In this document: piece by piece, positions 1-11,600 of the stretch
Layout: every line of letters starts with the position of its first letter
Numbering within the stretch: position 1 is the first letter of the stretch
From: Triplophysa rosa
Taxonomy: Eukaryota; Chordata; Actinopteri; Cypriniformes; Nemacheilidae
Direction: 5' to 3'
Length of the DNA stretch: 64,000 nt
Assembly (NCBI RefSeq): GCF_024868665.1
Contig: NC_079892.1
Location: 7,948,251 to 8,012,250 of the forward strand
Program-made: the position numbers and the translations under genes
Notes under the pieces: generated by a model
Seen by the model: only the letters and a program-made list of their open reading frames with translations
Told to the model about the DNA's origin: nothing
The model's database searches: none

Positions 1-1044
1 CAATCTCGGCATGGCCAAAGGTATGTTTCATTTCATTCCATTCATCTATAAGTGAGAATTTTGAATCATAAACAAAATAATGGACCTGTAATGCTGTATA
101 GTCATTAGCACCATTTTTTCTATCTTGCAGAGGATGCTAAGAGAATGGCTATCAAAGAAGAGCAGTATGATCCTGGTTATGAGACGGCATTTGGGGGAGC
201 TTATGGAGAAACTGCCCCTGATATAGGTCAAAGCAATGGAATTTGTAACTTTGCATCTGAGGAAACAGGTTGGTAGCTTTTAGGATTTATGTAAAGTTAA
301 AGGAGTCTTATGACACGGCTAAAATGAATATTGTCGATTGTTTTAGATGTAATGCAATGTGTATACACGATTTAAGGTTCAAAAATGCTATTTTTTCCAC
401 ATACCGTGCATGTTTGTATCTCCTCTTTGCCCCGCCTCTCTGAAACGCGCTGACTTTTTTTCAAAGCTCATCGCTTTGAAAAGCGAGGTGTGCTATGATT
501 GGCCAGTTAACCAGTGCGTAGTGATTGGTCGAATATTGCAAGCGTGTGACGGAAATGTGACGCCTCTTACCATATTTGGGACATCAGGTTCCAAAGCAAT
601 TGTTCTGACAGGTACGCCCACCTTACTTGGGTATACATTTGGGCGGTCTTAGTCAAATCATACCACGAACTGATGTAGATTTGTGGGGGTGTGGTTACAC
701 GAGGCGTTTCAGGCAGGTCTGGGTGAGCATTCGCTTTTAGATAGAATGCATGTTTTGTTCCGACACTTTAATTTTTGCAATTTTGCGCGTCTAATACATG
801 CATGGGCAAATTATAACACACCAAAGACACAGAAAAACACGTATTTTATACTTATACTTTAATGTTTTTAAGAGTGAAATTTTGACTTTTTTGTGTTCAT
901 CCTTCAGGAAAAGCAGCCGAGAAGGCACCTACGAATCCAAACCCAGCCGACCAAGTTCAAGATGGTCAGTGGATGACGCAATCCTTCGCTGATCAGATTC
1001 CAGACATCGGCGGTTCCTCTCAAGCCCAAACCTGGGGTGTATGA
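1..1044 (+). CDS. C-terminal exons of an unidentified protein (5' part lies outside the window)
   Basis: Three coding exons can be joined: 1-20, 131-268 and 908-1044. Each junction has a GT donor and an AG acceptor, all junctions are phase 1, and the frame runs to a TGA at 1042-1044. The 98 residues seen are hydrophilic and start near NLGMAKEDAKRM. They hold two related tracts, APDIGQSNG and IPDIGGSSQ, and an acidic, tyrosine-containing stretch EEQYDPGYET. The composition suggests a flexible cytoplasmic tail, but that is inference. I do not recognise the family. The second intron (269-907) holds repeat-like sequence. The gene converges on pnpla3, so its 3' UTR lies in 1045 to about 2400. Confidence 0.75.
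330..860. repeat. Probable transposon-derived sequence in intron of the first gene
   Basis: The intron between 268 and 908 carries a GC-richer block (about 400-760) with phrases such as CCCCGCCTCTCTGAAACGCG that look like dispersed fish DNA-transposon sequence. The 97-codon ORF at 359-652 lies inside it and has no recognisable protein. I could not define the ends or inverted repeats. Confidence 0.35.
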
Positions 1045-2614
1045 GGACGGACCATTACGAGGGACTTCATGTGAAGCCTGTTGGAAGACTTCCCACGCTC
1101 TTCCACAGACGCCGTGCCTCCTGTCAGTTCTTCTAAGAACCTACACCAGGAGTCTTAATGTGCACTGGTTTCCATCTCCTTTGCTTCACTGAGACAGTCT
1201 GTTACTTTTTAATTACACAATCTTATATCAGCGTGATACGTCACATTGGTTATGTGGACTGGATTTAAACAATGATGTGAGGAATCGCGGTATGATGCAA
1301 AGTGACCTAACTTGCACAAGGAGAGTCCAATGGCTGCTAAGCTTCATTTGGATGCCTTCATGATCTTGGATATCTATCTAAGAAGAGACTCTTAAAAACG
1401 TTTTTGCAATGAATTTCAATTAGATCTTTTAGGAAGTAGCAATTTCTATAAAATTGGAGTATTTACTCATCTTTTACATGAATGGTTAAGTGAAACGGTG
1501 TCCGATTCTGCTCCTAGAGGGCAACTGTTGAGTTCAAGACACCTAAACTGGTTAATCAATGTCTTCGGGTTTACTTGAAAATTATGGGTGGGTGTGTTTG
1601 ATTCGTAGTGGAAGAGGATAGGAGCAGAATAAGACACCTGTGGTTTAGAGTTATTGTTACTTTGAGTAGTTTAGTGTAGTGGTTTAGAGCACTGGTTTTA
1701 TTGAATTTCATGTGATATCAGGGACTGATACTTGATTTTCTCATAAGGCGAGTTCATTTCATTTGGTGTTTTTAGATGAAACATTCGATGTTGTTTGCAC
1801 GTGTAGTCATATTTGAAATATAACTACACAATAGTTTTAAACCCAGAATTTTTTCAAACACCATTTACACTATAATACCAATACAGCAAGACAAAACTTT
1901 AAATTGTATTGTTTCGTTATTTGTGTCAAGATAAATTAGGTCTTTTTTATATGTTTGAAGATTCTGGCATAAATGAAAAACAACACAATGTTACAATAAG
2001 TGATAATTGTACATTAAACATTTTCGCTACATGTGGTCCTTATAAGGAAGCATGCTGTCAATGTTTAAAATGTGAACTCTTTGCCTTCCGCAGTACTGTA
2101 AGTCACAACACTTTGTGACCGTTTATACAAGTGAACATGGCTGGGCTTCTCTTGAACATGCCATAAATTTAGTATTTATCCCAATGCTCCTACATGTTGC
2201 TATTTTTTAACCTGTTGTAAACATGATTATCTTTTTTGTTCATTAAAACGCAATTATCCCGATGTCTATGTGCATATTTGTCTGTTATAGTTCAGAATTA
2301 TAAAGTAATATAAATATAAGAATATATCTTATATAATATATCTGGAAATATTTAAAATTTGGTCATATAGATTTTGAGAGAATGTAATTTTTTTTTTATT
2401 ACATTCTGACTTAAGTTTTAAAGAGCATAGACATTTTTATTCCAGACAAATCTTAGTATACAGTCTATCAGATAAAAGGATCAGTGCTGGTCAGTCAGTC
2501 GTGTCTGAAGATAAAAGCCTTGAAGAACAGGAGACATCTTTGTGTATAAATGACATGTGGAATACATCTTTTTAAAACGATCACACCTTTGAGAGTCAGG
2601 ATGTAAAATCAAGT
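1045..2614. other. Intergenic / 3' UTR region between convergent genes
   Basis: AT-rich sequence after the stop codon of the first gene and before the last coding exon of pnpla3 on the other strand. It probably holds both 3' UTRs. No other gene or clear repeat was seen. The 69-codon ORF at 1909-2118 has no protein-like features. Confidence 0.5.
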
Positions 2615-4900
2615 TTAAGTTCTTGAGAAAGTTCTTTTCCACACCATTCTGATCCCCTCAGTTGTCCTTTTGCATATGCTCACCGTATTGGACCATACCT
2701 GAGGTGACCAGTCAATAAACCTGAATGTAAGCACCAAACAGCACAAATTCAGCAAATGTTATTGCATTTATACTTCTAGAATCTAAAGTTTCATTATAGA
2801 AAGATGTACCTCAACAGAATGATGTAAACCATCTCCACCGGCAAAATGCACCACATTATAAAAGAGACCAACTTCACTGAGAAAGAACCTCTCGTTTCAT
2901 ATTCCTTCATGTATGCCTCATGAAATACTGGACAATAACAAAAAATACATGTTCTATTTCACTGTATTTCACATGTTCTAGTTTTTCAGATAAGGGTTAA
3001 TAATGGTCAGCGATCAGTTCCCTCACCTTCATTGATGGATTCTGGTAGGATATTTTTAGGATGTTCAGTCACTTTTGGCCACCTTGTGATATCACTGTCT
3101 TCTGTTGTCTTGTTTTCCTTAATGTATCTCCTGGATGATGGAAAATGATCCCATTTATTAGTGAGGGTTAACTCACATAGTGGTGAATGGAACTCCAGGA
3201 ATTCTGGTAAGCAAGGTAGTATTAGATCTAAATAAGCAAAGTCAATAACCAAACAGATCTCATCCCCCATGGTAATTATTTTTTGGTCTTGGATCTTTTT
3301 GGTTACTGACATTCTTTCAAATATCTTCCTTTGTGTTCAGCAGAACAAAGACATTTATACGGGTTTGGAACATTGTGAGTAAATGATTGAATTTTCATTT
3401 TTGGGTGAACTGTCCCTTTAAGTATTTTTAATCTACTCAAGTACATTTTGTCTGGTGTTTTATTTCACTACATTATAAGGCATTTATCATACTTTTTACA
3501 TTCTTTTAAAATATTTAAGTACTGTCCACCTCTGCAAAAAGCAGCTTATTCCTGGTTACTCACCATTTCCCATCAAAAATAGGAAAGCATCCTTATATCC
3601 ATTCTGACACATCTCAGCCATGACCTTATTAAAGGCAAAATAAAGGAAAAATAAATAACTTTGTATTTTTGTTACATATACTATGTGTAAAATCAGTCAT
3701 ATTTTTCTCCAAAAAGGTACCTCTGGTCCTGGAGGGAAGAATGCAATGACCACCCGGTATGCATTAATAAAGTTGATGTGAATGCTGACATTATTGTAAT
3801 GTATTTCATGGAAGTTAAAGGGGATGCTGTATGGAGAGATGTCACTCTCTCCCGAGAAAGGAGAGACTGTGATGGTGTTGCTCAGATTTGAGTAAGGCAT
3901 GTTGTCACTTAATGCTCCATCGACATACCTCTGAAAGCAGACGGCAAAACAATATTAAAACTGAAACAATTGCATTAATAATTGTGCACAAAATGAATTT
4001 GTAGCATGGGTCACAAAAGTTGTTTTGGCTACGTACGATTCCATGATAGCTTGGAGGTACCACACCACAATACAGTGGATAAAAACAGCTACAAACAAGA
4101 GCCTGCAAGTGAAGATCAAAGTGTGAATCATAAATGTGAACTGATCCAATCAGAAATGTGAACTGATCCACATTAAATCTTATCTTTTCAGATAAAAACA
4201 GTTACACAAAGTTGACATGCGTCACATTCCAGATGGCGGGTGTGTTGAGTTCACCTGAATGAGATCTTCTTTGCTGTCAAACTCAGAAACCAACATATTT
4301 GTCCCATCTGAGACGCGTGTGAGGGACACACACAGTTGCCCGGTGGTGAGTAGGTGGGCGTTGTCGGGCAGGTCTCGGATCAGGAAGGTTCGTACTATGT
4401 TCAGCAGGTTAAAGGAGGGATGGACTGCACCCAGAGTGCCTTTCCGAGCCTCTCGGGACATTTCCAGCAAAATTTTACAGCATTTGGCTTCAAAATGGAG
4501 CTATAGAACTATTAATATCACCGTAATATTCATCAAAAGGAAGGGTTTATACTGTATTTTTGGCCGTGAAGCAATCTCTGTGACTGCCTTTTTTACATAA
4601 TTTGAGGACACTACACAAAAATGCATGTCTTTCTGGACTGTTTTGTACACAATAATGCTTTGGACCTACAGTATAACAAAAATAAATAAAGTTAACCACA
4701 AATGAAAACGTACCTGGAGACATTTTACATGCTACTATTGCACCCATGAGAGCACCAGATGACGCCCCACAAATCTTTTTCACCCCATCGAGAAGAGACG
4801 GGGCACATTCAAATAAACAGCTATAGACTCCACAGTAGTACGCCATGAGAAATCCACAGCCAGCAAATGAAATATTCCATTCTGTAGAAGACACTCGCAT
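2615..4900 (-). CDS. pnpla3: Patatin-like phospholipase, PNPLA3-like
   Basis: Lipid-droplet-type acyl hydrolase/acyltransferase of the PNPLA2/3/5 group. Eight coding exons: 4714-4900, 4255-4487, 4037-4102, 3721-3930, 3564-3624, 3027-3203, 2810-2927, 2615-2720. Their sum is 1158 nt (385 residues plus stop), every junction is GT-AG and the frame closes. The protein opens with [18 protein letters not shown] (glycine-rich oxyanion loop), followed by the nucleophile motif GASSGAL (G-x-S-x-G) and VHPSFNLL. The second dyad member is in YVDGALSDN (DGA). The tail [19 protein letters not shown] matches the hydrophobic C-terminal segment of PNPLA3. The Ser/Asp dyad is intact. An in-frame ATG at 4987 would add 29 unconserved residues, so I prefer 4900. 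Choice of PNPLA3 over PNPLA5 rests on synteny with samm50 and efcab6. Confidence 0.88.
3210..3424. repeat. Remnant of the foldback MITE family in a pnpla3 intron
   Basis: Sequence ending in TTTTGGGTGAACTGTCCCTTTAAG (3401-3424) with an upstream part resembling the element interior (ACAGAACAAAGACATTTATAC). It lies in the intron between pnpla3 coding exons 5 and 6 and reaches to within about 50 bp of the exon 6 acceptor. Confidence 0.7.
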
Positions 4901-5289
4901 GTTTTTCACCACTAAACCTCTCATGTTACAGAGTGCAAGGAGTCGATCAGTCTCTGCCAACACTATTGCGAAACCAAGTTTACCCATAGTGTTGTAATAA
5001 CAAGGGTCAAGTACTACAGAAAAACAACATCCCTAGGTGGAGGGTGATTTTTAAAACATTATTACCCACTAAACTTTTTTTTTAAGTTTCTTAACTATCC
5101 CATTTAATAATTAATCAAACATAAATTGAAACTTTCTCTTTGAAAATGACTCTCATCAATTTATTGTTGGAAAATATTTTATGTTTTGTTATACATTGTT
5201 ACAGTATCTTATTTGTTCTTATACTTACTGCATGCAAAAGCAGATGAAAAATAAAAACAAAAAAAGTCATGAATCTAAAATAACTTTAT

Positions 5290-5534
5290 GGCCCAGTTTC
5301 ACAGACAAGGCTTAAGGATAGTCCCAGACTAAAATGAATGTTTGACCTGTCTTAACCGAATATAACTAAACTTGCCCTGAAATATCTTCAAATATATCAG
5401 TGCCCTTGTTTTGTCTCAAGATGCACATCAGTGATGTATTCTTCTTAGCCATTTTTATAGAAGCGACATAAATATCTTAATTTGACTAAAACATAGTCCT
5501 AGCTTAAGCTAATCTGTGTCTGTGAAACCGGGCC
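5290..5534. mobile_element. MITE with about 18-bp terminal inverted repeats
   Basis: The left end reads GGCCCAGTTTCACAGACA and the right end, reversed, GGCCCGGTTTCACAGACA, one mismatch in 18. The inner sequence stays partly palindromic (CTTAAGG near the left, TAGCTTAAGCTAA near the right). About 245 bp, with no ORF, so a non-autonomous DNA transposon. It fills most of the 700-bp gap between pnpla3 and the 3' end of efcab6. Confidence 0.8.
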
Positions 5535-5606
5535 GATACAACCGATACAAACATTTTGTGACAGTTTCATAATAACACCACACGCAAAAAAATGTATTGA
5601 CTTTAC

Positions 5607-8600
5607 TTATTTTAGGAAAATGCGTAGAAAATCATTGTAGGAAATCTTCCCTGTGATATTCTTGTCGAAAAAAGATGTAAAATGAAAAAACTCTTCCTCT
5701 GACAGATTCACACTGAACTGTCTCAGAACCTAAAATCCAACAACATTGCATGATTAATGTCAGGTCATAAACCTGAAGTGTAATATAGATACAAACAAGC
5801 ACCTTTTACCTTCCTGAAGTCCTGAAGAGATATCTTTCCAGTGCGCTCTCTGTCAAAGGAGATGAATTTTTGCCTCATCTGCCTCCAGAATAGCTGTACG
5901 GGCTTAGAAATTCTCAGCATGGCTTCAGCACACTGGCCACTAAGTGGTCCAGGGCTCATCTGAAGGATAAAATCAGTGAATTAGAGAGAGATAATGTGTG
6001 AAAATACTTACAAATCATCCCGTGGTTAAACTTACTGGTGTCCTGGGTAGCTGCAGTTTGAGTCTATAGGTTGAGGTGTTGACCTGAGGACCGAACATGA
6101 GCACAAAGTGCCGCAGGAAGTCAGGGTACGAGAGACGTCCAGTGTTTTTGATGTCATATTTGACAGCCAGCTGCTCAAACTCAGTTGGACTCAGCTCAAT
6201 GCGAAGACTCTGGAGTATCTCTTAATAATTAACATTAGAGCAAACAAATGTAGCTTTTAAGCTATAATGCGTTTTTTTTACATTTATGAAGAAAGGTGTT
6301 TGGCCTTTTTGGCCACAAAAATATACCCAAGAACTTCCCCGCATCTATCTCCCCAGTCCTCTCGGTGTCCGCTTCCCTGCACCTCCTCTGGATGTGCCTC
6401 CAACATTCTTGGATTCTGGGGCGCACCTTCATCTCCACATCTTCACAGTTCAGCAGCGGTGTCTGCCTTCTGTTTGACGTAGAGGGCCTACTGAGCTTCT
6501 CTGGGCCTGGTGACTAAAAAACAGGGGTGAGATACGAATAACAATACTCTACCTGGACAAAGACAAAACAACATTTCCAAATGAAGTGATGCATACCGAA
6601 GAGTATCGGAATGTGCAGGGTGCTGTTTTGGGCCGTCGGAGGGATGCTGGTCTGTCCAGCGATGGTCTTGCAGAACCTGGTAATGATCTACCAGCTTTTT
6701 CAATGCGTTTTTGTTCTCCACTGAACTTCTTCAGGAATTCTCGATATTCCAGATTTCCAAAGTTGTTAACTGGTAGCGCTTTCCATAGGTTTTGAAACTG
6801 TAAAAATGTGAATGCATTTTAGGCCATATTGCATTAAAGACACACCGTTTGAGTTGACTCACAGAGAATTACCTGGTCGTCTGTTAGCCTCATGAAGTGG
6901 CGATCACAAATGCCCTTAAAGTCCTCTTTTGAGATTGTGTTTATATTGGCGTAGTCGAGGTCCATCATCTCCCCTGTGATGGTGTCGAGACGGGCCGACA
7001 CAACCTCTTGTATTCTCCTCAAAATGTCATTGAACAGTAATGGGCGGGTCTGATTAGGAAAACGCATCTTCTGGATTTTCTTCAGCCATTCATCTGCTGT
7101 CTGTCAAAAATGAGTCATTTCAGGTTTGAAAGTGTCCAACAAACTAGTCTGAATAAAGCAATGAGCAGCAGTTTCTTTGTTTCTGTGTTGAGCAGTGTAT
7201 CAGACCTCTTGTTTATGGAGGTTGAAGACTTCCAGAAATTCTCTCCAGTCAACCAAAATCTCCTCCCCTTCGCTTAAACCCAGTTTGGACAGTAACTTTC
7301 TGAACTGCATATCTGAGAGACGCACGCAGAAATGATTCAGCACTTGCCGAAACTCGACTTGAGGAAGCATACCATCTCTAGTTTTATCAAAAGCTGAGAA
7401 AGCCTACAAAAGCAAAAGACAATATGAATTTTAAAATGTGTGACGCTGCTTTTTCAAAGCAATACATGATTTATTTATTTATTGCAGCTTATTTTAACAA
7501 CCTTTTACCAACACTACACTGTAAAAAAAATCACATAAAAAACTGATTAAGTGCTGGCAGAAAATTACCAGTACATTTTCCTTTATTTTACGGACATTTC
7601 CATTAATGCTAAAATGCAATTTAATGCAGTCCAAAATGTAAAATACAGGTAAAACAACTGTAAAAATTAATACAGAAAATTGCTTCATATTAATACAGTA
7701 TATTGTGCCCTATTTTTACAAATTTTGTTTAGAGTGTAATATTGTTGCTGTCGGACAGAAACTTATCCATATCATCATTTTTTCAGAAATTGAAAAAACT
7801 TTACTTTTTTTATAATTAAACACTGTATTATCCAAGTTGAAAAGCTTGTTTTAATACATTTCATTGGTTAAATATTAGCAAAAACCACAGACAAACATGA
7901 AGGGTGACCAATAGTAATGATGATTTATGACAAAAATAAAAATCATGAACTATGGAGCAATTATATATTAAAGAATGTGGTTTTTACCTGGTAAAGAATG
8001 TCTGATGAAGCAGTTACCGTCTCTTTTACCCGCTGTATGGTTCTTTCTGGGCTTAGCTCCTCTACATTCTCCACTCTTTCTGGAAAAAACAGATCTGCTG
8101 TCTCATTGGAGAATGGAAGTCCAGCGACATGCTTCAGAAAATCAAGATATGGCAGCGTCTTGTGACGGACGTCAAACCCAAGACTGAAGAATTGAAGAGA
8201 AAATGGGGAAGAGAGAAAAAAATGGTTTAAAAGTCACTTCATGAGAAGCTATGTTTTGTAAGGATGTAATTGTATCGGGTGGGATTACAGGTTCAGTAGA
8301 TCTTTGAGCTGTGTTTCCTTTAGCTGAAAGCCATGTCTCTGTAGTAGTGAAAGCAGGTCCCTTATGGTCACATGACCATCTCGGTTTTTATCCAGAACCA
8401 CAAGGCTGTCACTAACTTTCTCCAAGTCACTTCTGATCCACTTCCTACAAAAACGGTAACAATCTTCTTATGTTAAATGTATATTAAAGGGACAGTTCTT
8501 TGTTCTGTTGAACACAAAATAAGCTATTTGAAAGAATGTCAGTAACCAAACAGTTCTTGGCCACCATTGACTACCATAGTAGAAAATATTACGATGGTAG

Positions 8601-11600
8601 TCAGAAGTGCCCCAGAACTGTTTGCTTTCTACATTCTTCAAAATATCTTCTTTCGTGTTCAAAAGAACAAAGATATTTATAAAGCAATGTTTCCTACTAT
8701 GGTAGTAAATGGTGACCAAGAACTGTTTGGTTATAAGCATTCTTCCAAATATCTTTCTCTGTGTTCATCAGAATAAAGAAATTTATACAGATTGAGGGTG
8801 AGTAAAGGACAGAATTTTCATTTTGGATGAACTGTTCCTATAACATAAATGATTCAAAGTACAAAAGTTGAAAGTAAATCAAAGTAATCTCACAAGACAC
8901 ATCAAGGTCTCACCTGAGGTTCTGCAGCGTGACCTCTGTGTCAGGTGTTGTCATGGAAACTACCTTATTTGTGGGCTGTTCCTGGGAAGTGTTTGACTGA
9001 CAATCTTCATCTGGTTTGACTTTGAGCTTTCTTAGAAACTCTTCTTGAGTAAGAAAGCCTTTTCCCTCCTCATCATACCTGTTGTGTGGTTTCCAGTGTT
9101 ATTCTGCATGCCTGATTCTGCATCAGCTATTAAATGCATTAAGTAAACTCCAGACATGCTTGAAATCCAGTCTCTTACCTGCTCCATAGTTTTTCAAACT
9201 CATCTGGTGTGATGGGCAAACAGTATTTAAAAAGAAGTTGTTTCAGATCATTCCTGGTTGTGAGTCTTTCACCATTTTCACACGGATGACAAAAGAGCTG
9301 GTGATATGAATGTGTGTGGTTAGATTGACTTCACTTTTTTTCAGAGAGCAGGAGTGAATGATAATTACCTTTGAGAACTCTACAGATCCTTTATGTGCAA
9401 TGGCTGCCAGGTGGTCGTGTACTTGGTCACATGCATTGCCAAGCCACCCATCACGTCTGAAAGTCCATAAATCGGTAATCAAAATGCTGAACTTTTGTCT
9501 TTACATAAAAAACCTAGAGGAAGTTAAGTCTTACAAGATGTTGTGTTGATGTGGTCTCATTTTGCCGCCAGACTGGACTTTGTTGCAGAACTCTGTGTAG
9601 TTAAGTGTGGTGCCTGGTGTAAGGCCTAACAGGTCGAGCAATCTCTGATACTCACTTTGCTTGGTTACGAACATCAAGCTGTCAAACAGAGCCCTGAAGT
9701 CATTTCGATTCACTAAGCCATCTCGGTTCTTATCCATAAGACGAAAAGCTGTCAGAACATCCTGAATCCAAAAGTGTTTGAAAAACAAACATTATTTTTG
9801 CAGTTTTGTTTTGTGATGCTGTTAGTACAACAATCACATTGATGTTCATATTTAACAAACGTCTTTTGTAAAATATTTTGCACAAAAAATGTGTTTAAAG
9901 AAATCCTTTTGTTTAATATTTGCTTTCCCAAAACATGACATTCTCACATTTTTAAATGCACTTTAAAGGGGTAGTTGACTGGAAAGGAAAATTTGTTTAC
10001 TAACTTTCTTCTGCGAAATACAAAAGAAGATATTTTGAAGAATGTTGGTAACCAAACAAAACTGTCCTCAATTTACTGCCATTGTATGCACACAAACCCA
10101 CTGAGACATTTCTTAAAACATCTTCTTTTGTGTTCTAAAGAAGAAAGAGTCATTTACAGGTTTTGAACGATATGAGGATGAATAAACGATGACTGGATTT
10201 TTATTTTGGGGTGAACCATTCCTTAAAAGGGATACTTCACCCAAAAGTGAAAATGGGAGTCAGTGGGGGGCAAGATCTGTTTGGTTATAAGCATTCTTCC
10301 AAATATCTTTCTCTGCGTTCATCAAAACAAAGAAATGTATACATATTTGGAACAACTCGAAGGTGAGTAAATGATGACAGATTTTTCATTTTTGGGTGAA
10401 GAATCCCTTTTAGTTTCCAAATATTTTTGGGGGTCACTGTAAAAGTGCTCAATTGTTTTCATACCCCATGGTATTCCTTGATCTTCTTCTTAAGTTGACT
10501 GAAACAGTCCTCAGCAGATAAAATGTTGGTAACTTCTTCATCTTCTATCTGTCTATCAGGCTCCTCATTTTTTTCTGATGTTGTTTCTGTGTAGAAGAGA
10601 ATCCAGATATATCATGTGTTTCCAGCTTGTGGCAAGGTTTGTTTTCAGACAACAGATTTAGTGTTCTGAAGAAGATATCTGACCTTTGTAGCTGGTCACA
10701 AAATCAACCACAGAAATCTGTCCACAGTTAAAACCTAGAGACTCAATGAGCATCTGAAACTGAGGCCCTTCCAAGTAGATTCCACAGTCGTCCAGAATCT
10801 AAAAGCATGTAAATGATCTCAAAGAGATAGATAAACAAAAACATTTTAGAATTTCATAATGAGAACCTACTTTACAGAAATCTCTGAGAGAGAGCACTGC
10901 AGCTGAGTTTTTCCTGGTGGACATCAGACAGTCCTGAAGAGTCAATCCTCGTCTCTGAAGCCTGTCTTTGAGTTTTCTCAAAACAACGTCCTGGACTGCT
11001 TGTGTTTTTATGTTTAAGATTTGAGCCTTGTGCGCCTGATCTTCACTGTATACCCAAAATCATATATCACGTAGGACATAATTTCATCATGCAAACCAAA
11101 ACATGATTTTAATAAATGACAAGTGTAAGTGTAAGAAGCCTTGTTTTTTTAATATTATTTACAAACCTTTTAACTTTACAGAGACTCGTGTTGGTGCTGT
11201 CTGCTCTCCATTCTGGAATACCTAAGTTCTTTAAGAACAACTTGTAGTTCACACCTCCAGCCTCCAAACATGGTTCACAGAGCCTTTGAGAGCAAACAGG
11301 AAAAAGTTAGCCAGTATTAGATTCCGGAGGCTTCACTGAGGCAAGAGATAGGAAATTCACCTGCTGAAGTGATGTTCAGAGAGCGGTAGTCCATATTCTT
11401 GGATCAGTCTCCTCAACTCTTCTGTAGGGATGTTGTCACTCTGGTTTTGGGTCACGATGGCGATAGATTCAATCAACATGTTACAATTCTCAGCAAGCTT
11501 CTCCTTCAGAATTTCTTCTACCTTTAGAAGGAGACAAGACCATTTACATATTATAACGTCTCGGTTACGACTGTAACCTCCGTTCCCTGATGGAGGGAAC

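Noticed and set aside
3007..3312. 101-codon minus ORF as an independent gene
   Set aside because: Its first third is MITE sequence. The rest is pnpla3 coding exon 6 (3027-3203), which splices at 3027 to exon 7 rather than reading on to the stop.
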